NCBI GenBank assembly: GCA_965217125.1
Contig: OZ244244.1
Span: forward strand, 1,054,001-1,118,000
Direction of reading: 5' to 3'
Source of the DNA: JAAOIF01 sp965217125
GTDB lineage: Bacteria; Pseudomonadota; Gammaproteobacteria; PS1; Pseudothioglobaceae
Length of the DNA stretch: 64,000 bases
The notes beneath the pieces are model-generated. The model was not told the origin of the DNA. It saw only the letters and a list, made by a program, of their open reading frames with translations, and did not search any database. Shown here piece after piece: positions 51,699 to 60,864 of the stretch; position 1 is the stretch's first letter, and each line of letters begins with the position of its first letter. The position numbers and the translations under genes were made by a program.

Positions 51699-52259
51699 TT
51701 ATTTTTTGTCTATCCCTAAATCTTTTAATTTACGATAAAGTGTGGTTCTTTCTAAGCCAGCCAATTCTGATACTTTAGCAATATTATGATTGTTTTGCGT
51801 TAAATGATGATTAAAATATTGCACTTCAAATAATGTTCTGGCAGCCTTTAATGATAAATTAAAATCAATCCCGCTAACTTGTTGCCGGTCAGCAATAGCT
51901 TGCTCGGATAAAATTTTACGCACTAAAGGCAAAATATCATGCAATGGTTTTTTTAAAAAATCAACCGCACCCAATCTAATCGACTTGACCACATCCTGAT
52001 GCTCAGCATGCCCCGACATCATCACCACCGGCATAGCAAAACCCTCGCTCATCCATTCTTCTAACAATGACATGCCATCTTGCCCCGGCATCCATACATC
52101 CATTATCACTAAATCAAAAGTTTGCACCTTAACAATCGCCTTTGCCTCTGCCGCGTTGCCCGCCAATATCACTTTATAATCCACATCTTCTAAGGTGTCT
52201 TTAATGGTCTCGGCATTAATGCTCTGGTCGTCAATAATAAGAATCTTACCAATTATCAT
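51699..52259 (-). CDS. NtrX-like response regulator lacking the AAA+ domain
   Basis: 186 aa. REC domain: ILIIDDQSINAET, phosphorylation site LVIMDVWMPGQDG, switch Thr/Ser position VVMMSGHA and the Lys in DFLKKPL. After a short linker follows a Fis-type helix-turn-helix (HNIAKVSELAGLERTTLYRKLKDLGI). The central sigma-54-activating ATPase of NtrX (about 240 aa, with GAFTGA) is completely missing. It therefore cannot open sigma-54 promoters and probably acts as a simple DNA-binding regulator. Overlaps the kinase gene by 4 nt. Confidence 0.87.
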   Translation of the reverse strand: MIIGKILIIDDQSINAETIKDTLEDVDYKVILAGNAAEAKAIVKVQTFDLVIMDVWMPGQDGMSLLEEWMSEGFAMPVVMMSGHAEHQDVVKSIRLGAVDFLKKPLHDILPLVRKILSEQAIADRQQVSGIDFNLSLKAARTLFEVQYFNHHLTQNNHNIAKVSELAGLERTTLYRKLKDLGIDKK

Positions 52260-54448
52260 ATATTCTCCTGTTTATTGTTGCTTAAATCAAATTCAATAGT
52301 AATAATAGCACCATGCGGCGCAACATTAGCAGCAAAAATATGCCCATCATGCTGTTCAATAATATTTTGCACAATTGCCATACCTAAACCGCTACCCTTA
52401 GCCTTAGTAGTAACATAAGGCTCAAATACACGCTCAATCACGGCTTTATCAAAACCATCACCATCATCTTCAATACTTAAACGCACTATACCCTCAGTAG
52501 CCAAATATTGGGTAGTAATATGAATAATCAAATCACGCTGATGTTCGACCGATTCAGTGGCGTTTTTAACTAAGTTAATCAACACTCTGGAAATACTGTT
52601 AGCATCTAATAATAATTCTGGAATGCCGTGCATCAAATCAAGCTTAATAACAACATTCTTATGTGCATCATACAGTGCAATTGATTGATTGATTAACGCA
52701 TTAAGCTCAACTGGAGTGCGCTCAATTTGCTGGATGTTGGCATAATCTGCAAAGGCTCTGACCATTGAATCCATTGATTTCACCTGATTGATAATAACCC
52801 TTGTGGTCTTATCAATCACTTCTAAATCCTTATCCCTGCCCTGCTCTTTAAAAGTTTTTAAAAACTTGTTGCGCAAACGCTGAGCAGAAAGCAAAATCGG
52901 GGTCAATGGATTTTTAATTTCATGCGCCATACGCACTGCCACCTCGCCCCAAGCGGCTTTTTTCTGTGCTCGATTGAGTTTTGAGATGTCTTTAATAATA
53001 ATCACATAACCCAATGTTTCAGCACTAACATCTAATACCGCGCCCTGACAAGTTAGCAACACATGACGACTTGGCAAGGATAATTCTATCTCCTCACTCC
53101 ATTCACTTAAACCTCGTTTAAATTTTTCAGTAGCCATATTAAACAAAGGCTCAAGATGGGGATGTGTTGCGCTAATTTTTAGACACAATCCGCCAATAAA
53201 TTGCTGTTCATCCCCAATCGCCAACATCTTGCCGACCACCGGATTGATAAGCTGAATATTGCTTTTTCGGTCCAAGCCAATCACCCCATACGAATATTTA
53301 AGAATAGTTTCTAAATATAAATTGTGCGTATCTAAGCCTTTACGAGATGATTTAATTTGCCGCGACATTTCATTAAATTGCCCAATCAACTGGCGTATAT
53401 CTGCGCTTTCTTCTTGATTTTGCACCAATACATCGTAATTCCCGCGGGCAATCTCTTTTGCCGCCTCTGAGAGATTGTGCATAGGGCGCATCAGCTGATT
53501 GTTAATTCTAAATACAATTAACAATACACTCAAAATCGTCAATAAAATAGTCGATGAAAAATCTAATAAAAAACGCTTCTGGGTGAGTGAGGTATTTACT
53601 TCAAATTTCAGTGTATTGGCAAAATTATAAAAGCCTTTTGCCTGTGCTAAAAAACGCAACAAATGCGGGTCAATTGCATACACAGCAATAATATTGAGGA
53701 ATTCCTTGCTTGGCGTTTTAGTCAAATAACGGCTTGACATTTGAATTTGAAAAGTTTTCTTTTGCTCACCCTCAAAAGCCGCTAAAGCTTGTTGTGTTGC
53801 TGCTGGCTTATTATTCTCTACCACACAAGTTTTATTGTGCTTAGTTTGTGCAATTAATTGATTTTTTTTATCCGCCAGGGCAATAAAACAAGCCCAACCG
53901 TCATCAACCAAACTTTGAATAAAAACCTCCATTACTTTGTTGTAGTCTTTGTGGTCTTTTTTAAAGGCAGAATAACGGCTAATTTGTTGCAATAATATTT
54001 TGCTGTGGTCGATATAACGGTCATCTCTAACTACCTGCACACCTTCATACAAATCCTCTATTTGCTGCAGAAACACTTTATTAAAACCAGTATAAGTACT
54101 CTCAGCGCGTTCAACATTATCGCGTATATTTTGGAACGAAAACATATAAAAAGACAACACCGGCACAATCACTAACAAGGGGATAATTTTTACAAAAGAC
54201 CAGGTGAATTGAGTGCCAATAATGCCATCTTTATTGTCTTTTTTAAGTTTAGAAACTGCGTAAACAATATAATAGCCAGCAGCAAAGCACATTAGCACAT
54301 TATAAGCAACCAAAACCCACCACCAATCCTCAATCAAACCTGGGTTTAATCCTAAATAAAACAAACCGCCAAGCGAAATTAAAAAAACACTTGACCAAAA
54401 CCATTTATTTGGCACTTTTTTGAGTGAAAAATCTTGATTAAAGACCAT
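52256..54448 (-). CDS. NtrY-like sensor histidine kinase
   Basis: 730-aa membrane sensor. N-terminal helices (about 16-110), a periplasmic region of about 190 residues, another helix (about 285-310), HAMP (MRPMHNLSEAAKEIARGNYD), PAS (YSYGVIGLDRKSNIQLINP), HisKA with phospho-acceptor VRMAHEIKNPLTPI and HATPase boxes NLVKNATESVEHQ, IEDDGDGFD and GSGLGMAIVQ. NtrY kinases respond to nitrogen or redox state. Heads the operon with the short NtrX-like regulator and trkA. Confidence 0.9.
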   Translation of the reverse strand: MVFNQDFSLKKVPNKWFWSSVFLISLGGLFYLGLNPGLIEDWWWVLVAYNVLMCFAAGYYIVYAVSKLKKDNKDGIIGTQFTWSFVKIIPLLVIVPVLSFYMFSFQNIRDNVERAESTYTGFNKVFLQQIEDLYEGVQVVRDDRYIDHSKILLQQISRYSAFKKDHKDYNKVMEVFIQSLVDDGWACFIALADKKNQLIAQTKHNKTCVVENNKPAATQQALAAFEGEQKKTFQIQMSSRYLTKTPSKEFLNIIAVYAIDPHLLRFLAQAKGFYNFANTLKFEVNTSLTQKRFLLDFSSTILLTILSVLLIVFRINNQLMRPMHNLSEAAKEIARGNYDVLVQNQEESADIRQLIGQFNEMSRQIKSSRKGLDTHNLYLETILKYSYGVIGLDRKSNIQLINPVVGKMLAIGDEQQFIGGLCLKISATHPHLEPLFNMATEKFKRGLSEWSEEIELSLPSRHVLLTCQGAVLDVSAETLGYVIIIKDISKLNRAQKKAAWGEVAVRMAHEIKNPLTPILLSAQRLRNKFLKTFKEQGRDKDLEVIDKTTRVIINQVKSMDSMVRAFADYANIQQIERTPVELNALINQSIALYDAHKNVVIKLDLMHGIPELLLDANSISRVLINLVKNATESVEHQRDLIIHITTQYLATEGIVRLSIEDDGDGFDKAVIERVFEPYVTTKAKGSGLGMAIVQNIIEQHDGHIFAANVAPHGAIITIEFDLSNNKQENI

Positions 54449-54517
54449 CTTAATATTACTATAATTATTTTAGGCTGATTATCTCATAAAACACAGGCTT
54501 ACTATTAAAATACTACA

Positions 54518-55342
54518 ATGATTCAAACTCAAACACAACTACTCGATTTTATTGCGCGTATAGAAAACCAAACACAATTAGCAATTGACACCGAATTTAG
54601 GCGCGTTAATACCTACTATCCAATACTCTGTCTATTGCAAATTGCGACCAAGCACCACACCGATTGCATTGATATTTTGGCAATAGATAATCTTGAGCCT
54701 TTGTTTGACAAGCTCTACCAAGACGATTGCTTGTGGATTGTGCATTCAGCACTACAAGATATTGAGGTGCTGTATCAGCTTTCTGGGCGGCTACCTAAAT
54801 GCTTATTTGATACTCAAATTGCTGCCAGTTTGCTTAATTATCCAATCCAAATATCTTATCAAGCGCTGACCCAAACCCTGCAAAATGTCCATCTTGAAAA
54901 AGCCTATACTCGGCTCGATTGGACGCTGCGCCCGCTGCCCGCTGAGGCGATTGAATACGCACTTGATGATGTGCGCTACTTGCTTGAAAATTACCAGCAG
55001 CTACAAACACAGTTGCAAACCGCAGGAAAACTCGATTGGAATCAGCAAGAGGGGCAATCTTTGCTTGATGTCAAACTCTACCTAACACCGCTACACCAAG
55101 CTTGGCGGCGAGTTAATGGCTTGTCACAGATAAATAAACAAGTGCATAATTTTGCCGCACAATTAGCAGCATGGCGAGAATATCAAGCGCAAACTTACAA
55201 TAAACCCAGAAAATGGATAATGAAAGATGACAAACTAATTGCTTATGCCTTAGACAAGGAAAAACTAAGTCCTAAAGCACAGCATAATTTTAATGCCTTT
55301 ATCACCCAACACCCTGAATTAACAACTATCAACTCAAGCTAA
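54518..55342 (+). CDS. rnd: Ribonuclease D, N-terminal frame
   Basis: 3'-5' exonuclease for tRNA 3'-end trimming. DEDD motifs: LAIDTEFRR, LWIVHSALQDIEVL, CLFDTQIAASLLN and YALDDVRYL are all intact, followed by the first HRDC-like domain (QAWRRVNGLSQINK). The frame ends after 274 aa, while E. coli RNase D has about 375. The missing C-terminal part is found directly downstream in another frame. The catalytic domain could still work. Divergent from the ntrY-like gene. Confidence 0.88.
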   Translation: MIQTQTQLLDFIARIENQTQLAIDTEFRRVNTYYPILCLLQIATKHHTDCIDILAIDNLEPLFDKLYQDDCLWIVHSALQDIEVLYQLSGRLPKCLFDTQIAASLLNYPIQISYQALTQTLQNVHLEKAYTRLDWTLRPLPAEAIEYALDDVRYLLENYQQLQTQLQTAGKLDWNQQEGQSLLDVKLYLTPLHQAWRRVNGLSQINKQVHNFAAQLAAWREYQAQTYNKPRKWIMKDDKLIAYALDKEKLSPKAQHNFNAFITQHPELTTINSS

Positions 55343-55560
55343 ATAAAACTAAGCCGCTAAGCAAAACTGAAAAAACCCAAAAACAATATTTACAAAAACT
55401 AATTCAACAAAAAGCAAATAAGTATAATTTGCCAGTAGAAATATTAGCCAATAGCAAATCGCTACTCAAATATATTCGCGGCGAGCGTCTGCTTATTTTT
55501 TGCCAAGGTTGGCGTTATAATCTTTTACAAAAGGAATTAGAAAAATGCAAAACAGTTTAA
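55339..55560 (+). pseudogene. rnd: Frameshifted C-terminal part of rnd
   Basis: In the frame shifted by -1 relative to rnd, the sequence continues open from CTA at 55339: KTEKTQKQYLQKLIQQKANK, then YNLPVEILANSKSLLKYIRG and FCQGWRYNLLQKELEK, which fits the second HRDC-like domain of RNase D. It ends inside the start of ppa. Either a single-base indel split the gene, or a sequencing error did. No obvious slippery heptamer is present at the junction (AGCTAAATAAAA). Confidence 0.8.
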
Positions 55561-56075
55561 AAGCAGTATCAGCAGGCAATATCCCTGATGAAGTTAATGT
55601 AATTATTGAAATACCCGCCAATTCATCGCCGATTAAATATGAAATTGATAAAGAAACCGGCGCTATGTTTGTGGATCGTTTTATTTCAACCCCAATGTTC
55701 TACCCATGCAATTATGGTTTTGTGCCAGAAACCCTAGCGGATGACGGCGACCCGGCTGATGTGCTAGTCATTACCCCTTACCCGCTGATTCACGACAGCG
55801 TTATCACCTCGCGCCCAATTGGCGTTTTGTATATGACTGACGAAGCCGGCAAAGACTCAAAAATCTTAGCTGTGCCAACCGATAGACTATGCCGCTCTTA
55901 TCATAATATTAAAGGTATTGATGATGTTGGCGTCACACTCAAAGACCAAATCGAACATTTCTTTAGTTATTACAAAGACCTTGAGGAAGGTAAATGGGTA
56001 AAAATTGACGGCTGGGGTGATGCCAACGAAGCCAAACAAGAATTAATCAACTGTTTTGCAACCTACAAAAAATAA
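55545..56075 (+). CDS. ppa: Inorganic pyrophosphatase
   Basis: Family I soluble pyrophosphatase, 176 aa. NSSPIKYEIDKETGAMFVDR, YPCNYGFVPETLADDGDPAD with the metal-binding Asp cluster, and HNIKGIDDVG are invariant segments. Full length. The start lies within the end of the shifted rnd frame, and AAGGAATTAGAAAA before the ATG serves as ribosome site. Overlaps rsmD by 20 nt. Confidence 0.97.
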   Translation: MQNSLKAVSAGNIPDEVNVIIEIPANSSPIKYEIDKETGAMFVDRFISTPMFYPCNYGFVPETLADDGDPADVLVITPYPLIHDSVITSRPIGVLYMTDEAGKDSKILAVPTDRLCRSYHNIKGIDDVGVTLKDQIEHFFSYYKDLEEGKWVKIDGWGDANEAKQELINCFATYKK

Positions 56076-56634
56076 TCAATTTAAAATTATTGCTGGCAAA
56101 CATCGTGGGCAAAAATTTAATTTTCCCAATGTTAGCGGTTTGCGGCCGACTCCAAGCAAAATTCGTGAAACCTTATTTAATTGGATTCAATCCGAAGCCG
56201 CCAATAAAAGCTATCTGGATTTATTTGCTGGCAGTGGTGCGCTGAGTTTTGAGGCAGTATCTCGTGGCGCACAATGCGTTGTCAGTGTTGAGAAAAGCTT
56301 AAAGGCCTATCTGGCACTTAAAAAAAATCAACAAAAACTAAACTGCAAAAATATTCAAGCCCTACACCAAGATGCGTTTGGGTTTCTAAACCCAAAAAAC
56401 CAACAAAATTTTGATTTTATTCTATTAGACCCGCCTTTTTATCAAAACATACTGCCCAAAACCTTAAAATTACTTGCAGATTATGATTTTGTTGCCACTG
56501 GTGGTAAAATCTACATAGAATCAGAATATAAAATTTTATTAACAGAGTTATCGACTTTTTTCTCAGGCAAAATTGACATCATCAAACAAAAACAATCTGG
56601 GCAAGTTCATTACTGCTTGATAAAAATACTATGA
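56056..56634 (+). CDS. rsmD: 16S rRNA m2G966 methyltransferase
   Basis: 192 aa. FKIIAGKHRGQKFNFP and LRPTPSKIRETLFNWIQ open the family; DLFAGSGALSFEAVSRGA is the SAM motif and FILLDPPFYQ the catalytic N/D-PPF motif. The TTG at 56056 is the only start that keeps the conserved N-terminus; it overlaps ppa by 20 nt. The stop overlaps coaD by 4 nt (ATGA); the rsmD-coaD pair is a very common arrangement. Confidence 0.94.
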   Translation: MQPTKNNQFKIIAGKHRGQKFNFPNVSGLRPTPSKIRETLFNWIQSEAANKSYLDLFAGSGALSFEAVSRGAQCVVSVEKSLKAYLALKKNQQKLNCKNIQALHQDAFGFLNPKNQQNFDFILLDPPFYQNILPKTLKLLADYDFVATGGKIYIESEYKILLTELSTFFSGKIDIIKQKQSGQVHYCLIKIL

Positions 56635-57137
56635 AAAATACTATAAAAAATATAAAAAAAATCGCAATCTACCCCGGCTCATTTGACCCGATTACCAATG
56701 GTCATATTGACTTAATTAAACGCGCCAGCAAACTATTTGACACAGTAATTGTCGGCATCGCCCAAAATACTAAAAAACCTATTTTCCTAAGCGTTGAGCA
56801 AAGAGTTGCTGTAACCACAGCACTACTCAAAAACATCAGCAATGTTAAAGTGCTAAGTTTTGATACACTTTTGGTAGATTTTGCCAAAGCACAAAATGCA
56901 CAAATTATCTTACGCGGTCTAAGGGCGGTGAGTGATTTTGAATACGAGTTTCAACTCTCAGGTATGAACAAACACCTAAATCCAACCATCGAAACTATCT
57001 TTATGACCCCAGCAGAACAATATGCCAACATATCTTCGTCTTTAGTGCGCGAAATTTATATTATGGGCGGTGATATTTCTGTTTTTGTGCCTGAGTCTGT
57101 TAAAACATTTTTAACTACACATAAAAAAATAGTATAA
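56631..57137 (+). CDS. coaD: Phosphopantetheine adenylyltransferase
   Basis: Penultimate step of coenzyme A synthesis. 168 aa with nucleotidyltransferase motif YPGSFDPITNGHIDLIKRA, ILRGLRAVSDFEYEFQLSGMN and YANISSSLVREI (the ISSS/T-R ATP-binding motif). Starts with an extra Lys-rich leader MKNTIKNIKK in comparison with E. coli. Confidence 0.96.
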   Translation: MKNTIKNIKKIAIYPGSFDPITNGHIDLIKRASKLFDTVIVGIAQNTKKPIFLSVEQRVAVTTALLKNISNVKVLSFDTLLVDFAKAQNAQIILRGLRAVSDFEYEFQLSGMNKHLNPTIETIFMTPAEQYANISSSLVREIYIMGGDISVFVPESVKTFLTTHKKIV

Positions 57138-57141
57138 GCAA

Positions 57142-57170
57142 CTTGAAAAAATAATCCTTGTCCCCTATAT
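57142..57170 (+). promoter_or_regulatory. Heat-shock (sigma-32 type) promoter of dnaK
   Basis: CTTGAA (57142-57147), 14-nt spacer, CCCCTATAT (57162-57170). This is an excellent match to the RpoH consensus (CTTGAA - 13 to 17 nt - CCCCATNT). It lies 30 nt upstream of the dnaK ATG and after the coaD stop. An AAGGAG ribosome site precedes dnaK. Confidence 0.85.
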
Positions 57171-57199
57171 AGTTATCTGTTAAATACAAGGAGTTAAAT

Positions 57200-59146
57200 A
57201 TGTCAAAAATTATTGGTATTGATTTAGGCACAACCAATTCATGCGTTGCTATTATGGATGGTGCTAATGTTAAAATTATTGAAAATTCACAAGGCGAGCG
57301 CACCACCCCATCGGTGGTTGCCTATCCTAAAAATAGCGATGAAGTGTTAGTCGGTCAGCCAGCAAAACGCCAGGCTGTTACTAACCCTGAAAACACCTTA
57401 TTTGCTATCAAACGCTTAATCGGTCGCCGCTTTGAAGAAGACGCGGTGCAAAAAGACATTGATTTAGTGCCGTATAAAATTGTTAAAGCCGATAACGGCG
57501 ATGCTTGGGTAGAGGCAAATGGCAAAAAAATGGCAGCACCTGAGATTTCTGCCAAAGTGATTGGCAAAATGAAGCAAACTGCTGAGGACTATCTTGGTGA
57601 AAAAGTAACTGATGCTGTTATTACCGTGCCAGCTTACTTTAACGATTCACAGCGCCAAGCCACTAAAGATGCCGGCAAAATTGCTGGCTTAAATGTCAAA
57701 CGCATTATCAACGAGCCAACCGCAGCAGCGCTTGCTTATGGGGTTGATAAATCAACTGGCGATAAAACTATCGCTGTATATGACCTTGGTGGCGGCACTT
57801 TTGATGTTTCTATCATTGAAATGGAAGATATTGACGGCGAAAAACACTTTGAAGTATTATCCACTAATGGCGATACTTTTTTAGGTGGTGAAGATTTTGA
57901 CCAGCGCATTATTAGCTATTTAGTTGATGAATTTAAAAAAGATAATGAGGTCAATCTTACTAACGACCCTTTAGCATTACAACGCTTAAAAGAAGCAGCA
58001 GAAAAAGCCAAAATTGAGCTATCTTCATCTACACAAACCGAAGTAAACCTACCATATATAACAGCGGATGCCTCTGGACCTAAACACCTTAATGTTAAAA
58101 TAACCCGTGCCAAATTAGAATCTTTGGTTGATGACTTGCTAAAACGCTCTATTAAACCATGCAAAACCGCACTCAAGGATGCAAATTTATCTGCCAAGGA
58201 TATTGATGAAGTGATTTTAGTCGGCGGTCAAACGCGGATGCCTAAAGTAGCCAAAATGGTGCAAGATTTATTTGGCAAAGAGCCTAAACGCGATCTCAAT
58301 CCAGACGAGGCAGTAGCAATGGGCGCGGCAATTCAGGCTGGCGTGCTTGGTGGTGATGTAAAAGATGTATTACTACTTGATGTTACTCCACTCTCACTTG
58401 GGATTGAAACTATGGGCGGGGTGATGACCAAGTTAATTGAAAAAAACACCACCATCCCAACCAATGCATCGCAAATTTTCTCAACCGCAGCTGATAATCA
58501 AGCAGCAGTTACCGTGCATGTATTACAAGGCGAACGCGATATTGCTAATGCCAATAAATCATTAGGTCAATTCAACTTAGAAGGCATTGCTGCCGCACCC
58601 AAAGGTCAGCCGCAAATTGAGGTAAGCTTAGATATTGACTCTGATGGCATTTTAAATGTTTCTGCCAAAGATAAAAACACCGGCAAAGAGCAAAGCATTA
58701 CCATCAAGGCTTCATCTGGTTTGAGTAACGAAGAAGTTGATAAAATGATCAAAGATGCTGAAGCACATTCTGAGGATGACAAAAAATTCCAAGAATTGGT
58801 TACTTCTCGCAACATGGCAGATTCACTTATACACTCAACCAAACAAACCATGCAAGAGTTAAAAGATGAAGTCTCTGAGGATGAAAAATCAGCGATTGAA
58901 GCAGCAATCACCGAGCTTGAAGAGGCCATAAAAGGCGAAGACAAACAAGCGATTGACACTAAAGTGCAAGCATTAAGCGAAAAATCCAAGCCACTAATTG
59001 ACAAGGCACAAGCACAAGCACAGGCAGCTAATGGCGCTGGTGATGGCTTTAGCGATGCCGCTAATGCTGGGGCAAAAAATGCCAACAAAGATACTGGTAA
59101 AAATGTAGTTGATGCTGATTTTGAAGAAGTAAAAGACGACAAATAA
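57200..59146 (+). CDS. dnaK: Molecular chaperone DnaK (Hsp70)
   Basis: 648 aa. IIGIDLGTTNSCVAIMDG starts the ATPase domain; AVYDLGGGTFDVSIIE and VILVGGQTRMPKV are phosphate and adenosine motifs; DVTPLSLGIETMGGVMT marks the substrate domain. The C-terminal tail is Ala/Gly/Asn-rich and ends in DADFEEVKDDK, the usual EEVKDDK-like end. Works with DnaJ (next gene) and GrpE, which is not in the window. Heat-shock promoter upstream. Confidence 0.98.
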   Translation: MSKIIGIDLGTTNSCVAIMDGANVKIIENSQGERTTPSVVAYPKNSDEVLVGQPAKRQAVTNPENTLFAIKRLIGRRFEEDAVQKDIDLVPYKIVKADNGDAWVEANGKKMAAPEISAKVIGKMKQTAEDYLGEKVTDAVITVPAYFNDSQRQATKDAGKIAGLNVKRIINEPTAAALAYGVDKSTGDKTIAVYDLGGGTFDVSIIEMEDIDGEKHFEVLSTNGDTFLGGEDFDQRIISYLVDEFKKDNEVNLTNDPLALQRLKEAAEKAKIELSSSTQTEVNLPYITADASGPKHLNVKITRAKLESLVDDLLKRSIKPCKTALKDANLSAKDIDEVILVGGQTRMPKVAKMVQDLFGKEPKRDLNPDEAVAMGAAIQAGVLGGDVKDVLLLDVTPLSLGIETMGGVMTKLIEKNTTIPTNASQIFSTAADNQAAVTVHVLQGERDIANANKSLGQFNLEGIAAAPKGQPQIEVSLDIDSDGILNVSAKDKNTGKEQSITIKASSGLSNEEVDKMIKDAEAHSEDDKKFQELVTSRNMADSLIHSTKQTMQELKDEVSEDEKSAIEAAITELEEAIKGEDKQAIDTKVQALSEKSKPLIDKAQAQAQAANGAGDGFSDAANAGAKNANKDTGKNVVDADFEEVKDDK

Positions 59147-59181
59147 AAAAACAAGGCAGCAAAGCTTTTTTTTAAATTATT

Positions 59182-60291
59182 ATGGCAAAAAGAGATTATT
59201 ACGATGTATTAGGTATCGATAAAAACGCTGATGATAAGCAAATTAAAAAAGCTTACAAACGCTTAGCAATGAAACATCATCCAGACCGTAATACTGGCGA
59301 TAAGCAAACTGCTGAAAAACAATTCAAAGAAATCCAAAAAGCCTATGCCGTTTTGTCAGACCCACAAAAACGCCAAGTTTATAATCAATTTGGGCATGCA
59401 GGTGTTGATGGCAGTGCTGGTGCTGGTGGTTTTGGCGCTGGAAGCCCTTTTTCTAGCGGCGGTTTTGGCGATATATTTGGCGATATATTTGGCGGCGGGC
59501 AACAACAGCAAGATAATCGTGGCTCAGACCTGCGTTACAATTTAGAAATCGACCTTAAAGCCGCCGCACAAGGCTCAACAGTTAAAATTCGCATCCCTAA
59601 ACATGAGGCTTGCGACACTTGTTCTGGCACTGGTGCAAAACCGGGCACCTCAGTTAAAACTTGCAACACTTGTGGTGGCCATGGGCAAGTGCAGGTGCAG
59701 CAAGGTTTTTTTGCCGTTCAACGCCCTTGCAGTGATTGTGCTGGTAGCGGTCAGAAAATCACAAATCCATGCTCCACTTGCCGCGGAAAGGGCTTAGTGC
59801 GCAAGCAAAAAACCCTTTCTGTCAAAATCCCTGCTGGGGTAGATAACGGCAATCGCATTCGTCTCGGTGGCGAAGGTGAGGCAGGGGTGCGTGGTGGCCC
59901 GAGTGGCGATTTATATGTTGAAATTCACATAAAAAAACATAATATCTTTCAACGAGAGGGCGGTGATTTGTATTGCGAAGTGCCAATTGATTTTGCCACA
60001 GCAGCACTTGGCGGCTCAATCGAAGTGCCAACACTAAGCAACAAACTCAAACTCAAAATCCCCGCTGGCACTCAAACTGGCAAACTTTTTCGCCTAAAAG
60101 GCAAGGGCATTACCGCTATTCGCCATAGCAGTATAGGTGATTTGCTTTGTCAGATAAAAGTAGAAACACCAGTTAATCTTAACAAAAAACAAAAGGCATT
60201 ATTAGCTGAGTTTTCCGACTCTTGCGACAAAAAACAGCACCCTGAGTCTAATTCATTTTTTAGTAAAATGAGGTTGTTTTTTAATAATTAA
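59182..60291 (+). CDS. dnaJ: Co-chaperone DnaJ (Hsp40)
   Basis: 369 aa, type I DnaJ. J domain with MKHHPDRN (HPD motif), Gly-rich linker (GAGGFGAGSPFSSGGFGD), and four CxxCxGxG zinc repeats: CDTCSGTG, CNTCGGHG, CSDCAGSG and CSTCRGKG. The two client-binding beta domains follow. Stimulates DnaK ATPase. Situated 35 nt after dnaK, so probably expressed from the same heat-shock promoter. Confidence 0.97.
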   Translation: MAKRDYYDVLGIDKNADDKQIKKAYKRLAMKHHPDRNTGDKQTAEKQFKEIQKAYAVLSDPQKRQVYNQFGHAGVDGSAGAGGFGAGSPFSSGGFGDIFGDIFGGGQQQQDNRGSDLRYNLEIDLKAAAQGSTVKIRIPKHEACDTCSGTGAKPGTSVKTCNTCGGHGQVQVQQGFFAVQRPCSDCAGSGQKITNPCSTCRGKGLVRKQKTLSVKIPAGVDNGNRIRLGGEGEAGVRGGPSGDLYVEIHIKKHNIFQREGGDLYCEVPIDFATAALGGSIEVPTLSNKLKLKIPAGTQTGKLFRLKGKGITAIRHSSIGDLLCQIKVETPVNLNKKQKALLAEFSDSCDKKQHPESNSFFSKMRLFFNN

Positions 60292-60299
60292 ATATAGAG

Positions 60300-60785
60300 G
60301 ACACAAACATTAATTATTTACGCCCCAATCCTCAATGCGATAAGTGGCAAAAATCGCCGTCCAGGCGATAAGGCGAAGCCTGATTTTGATAAACTCCTTA
60401 GGGTGGGGGCTTGGGGGAGGGCGTCGAGATCTCGAGTTGAGGCACACTCTACCACGCCCTCCCCCAAACAGACGATATGACACAAAATTTACACAAACAA
60501 ATCTAATAGCGCTGCTCTTGATTTTTCCACTCACACCCTGCACTATGGCAAAGAAAAGAAAAACAAGAGCGGTGCCATTAGATTTGTTTGTGTATCTTTT
60601 ACATTATATCGTCTGTTTAGGGGAGGGCTGGGTAGAGTGTGCATCAACTCGAGAACTCGTAGGCCCTCCCCTAAGACCCCACCCTATATAGTTTATCAAA
60701 ATCGGGCTTCGCCCTATCGCCTGAACGGCGATTTTTGCCACTTATTACATTGAGGATTGGGGGTGTAATTAGATTTGTTGGTGTT
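60300..60785. repeat. Large palindrome of two inverted structured elements
   Basis: The 573-bp gap between dnaJ and eno is almost filled by two inverted copies of a roughly 230-bp element around a centre near 60540. Each copy forms the same hairpins. Left: ATCGCC/GGCGAT (60353-60369), AGGC-GAA-GCCT (60371-60381), TTGGGGGAGGGCGT/ACGCCCTCCCCCAA (60411-60467) enclosing CGAGATCTCG. Right, mirrored: TTAGGGGAGGGC/GCCCTCCCCTAA (60617-60674), GGGC-TTC-GCCC (60704-60714), ATCGCC/GGCGAT (60716-60732). Where the copies differ in stems, both strands of the stem change. GC-rich compared with surroundings. No protein-coding gene is credible here. Confidence 0.85.
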
Positions 60786-60864
60786 GGTGGAAGAAATAAT
60801 GAGATAGGCTACTTTAACTTATAAAGGATAAAAACATTTTTAATTTAGGTAAAATAGCGGCTTT

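Noticed and set aside
58606..59154. 182-aa antisense frame in dnaK
   Set aside because: Ser/Leu-rich shadow of a strongly conserved gene; no independent support.
60310..60691. Frames of 77 and 115 aa inside the dnaJ-eno gap
   Set aside because: They are translations of the large palindrome, on both strands, with no ribosome site and no protein-like pattern; the DNA structure explains the openness.
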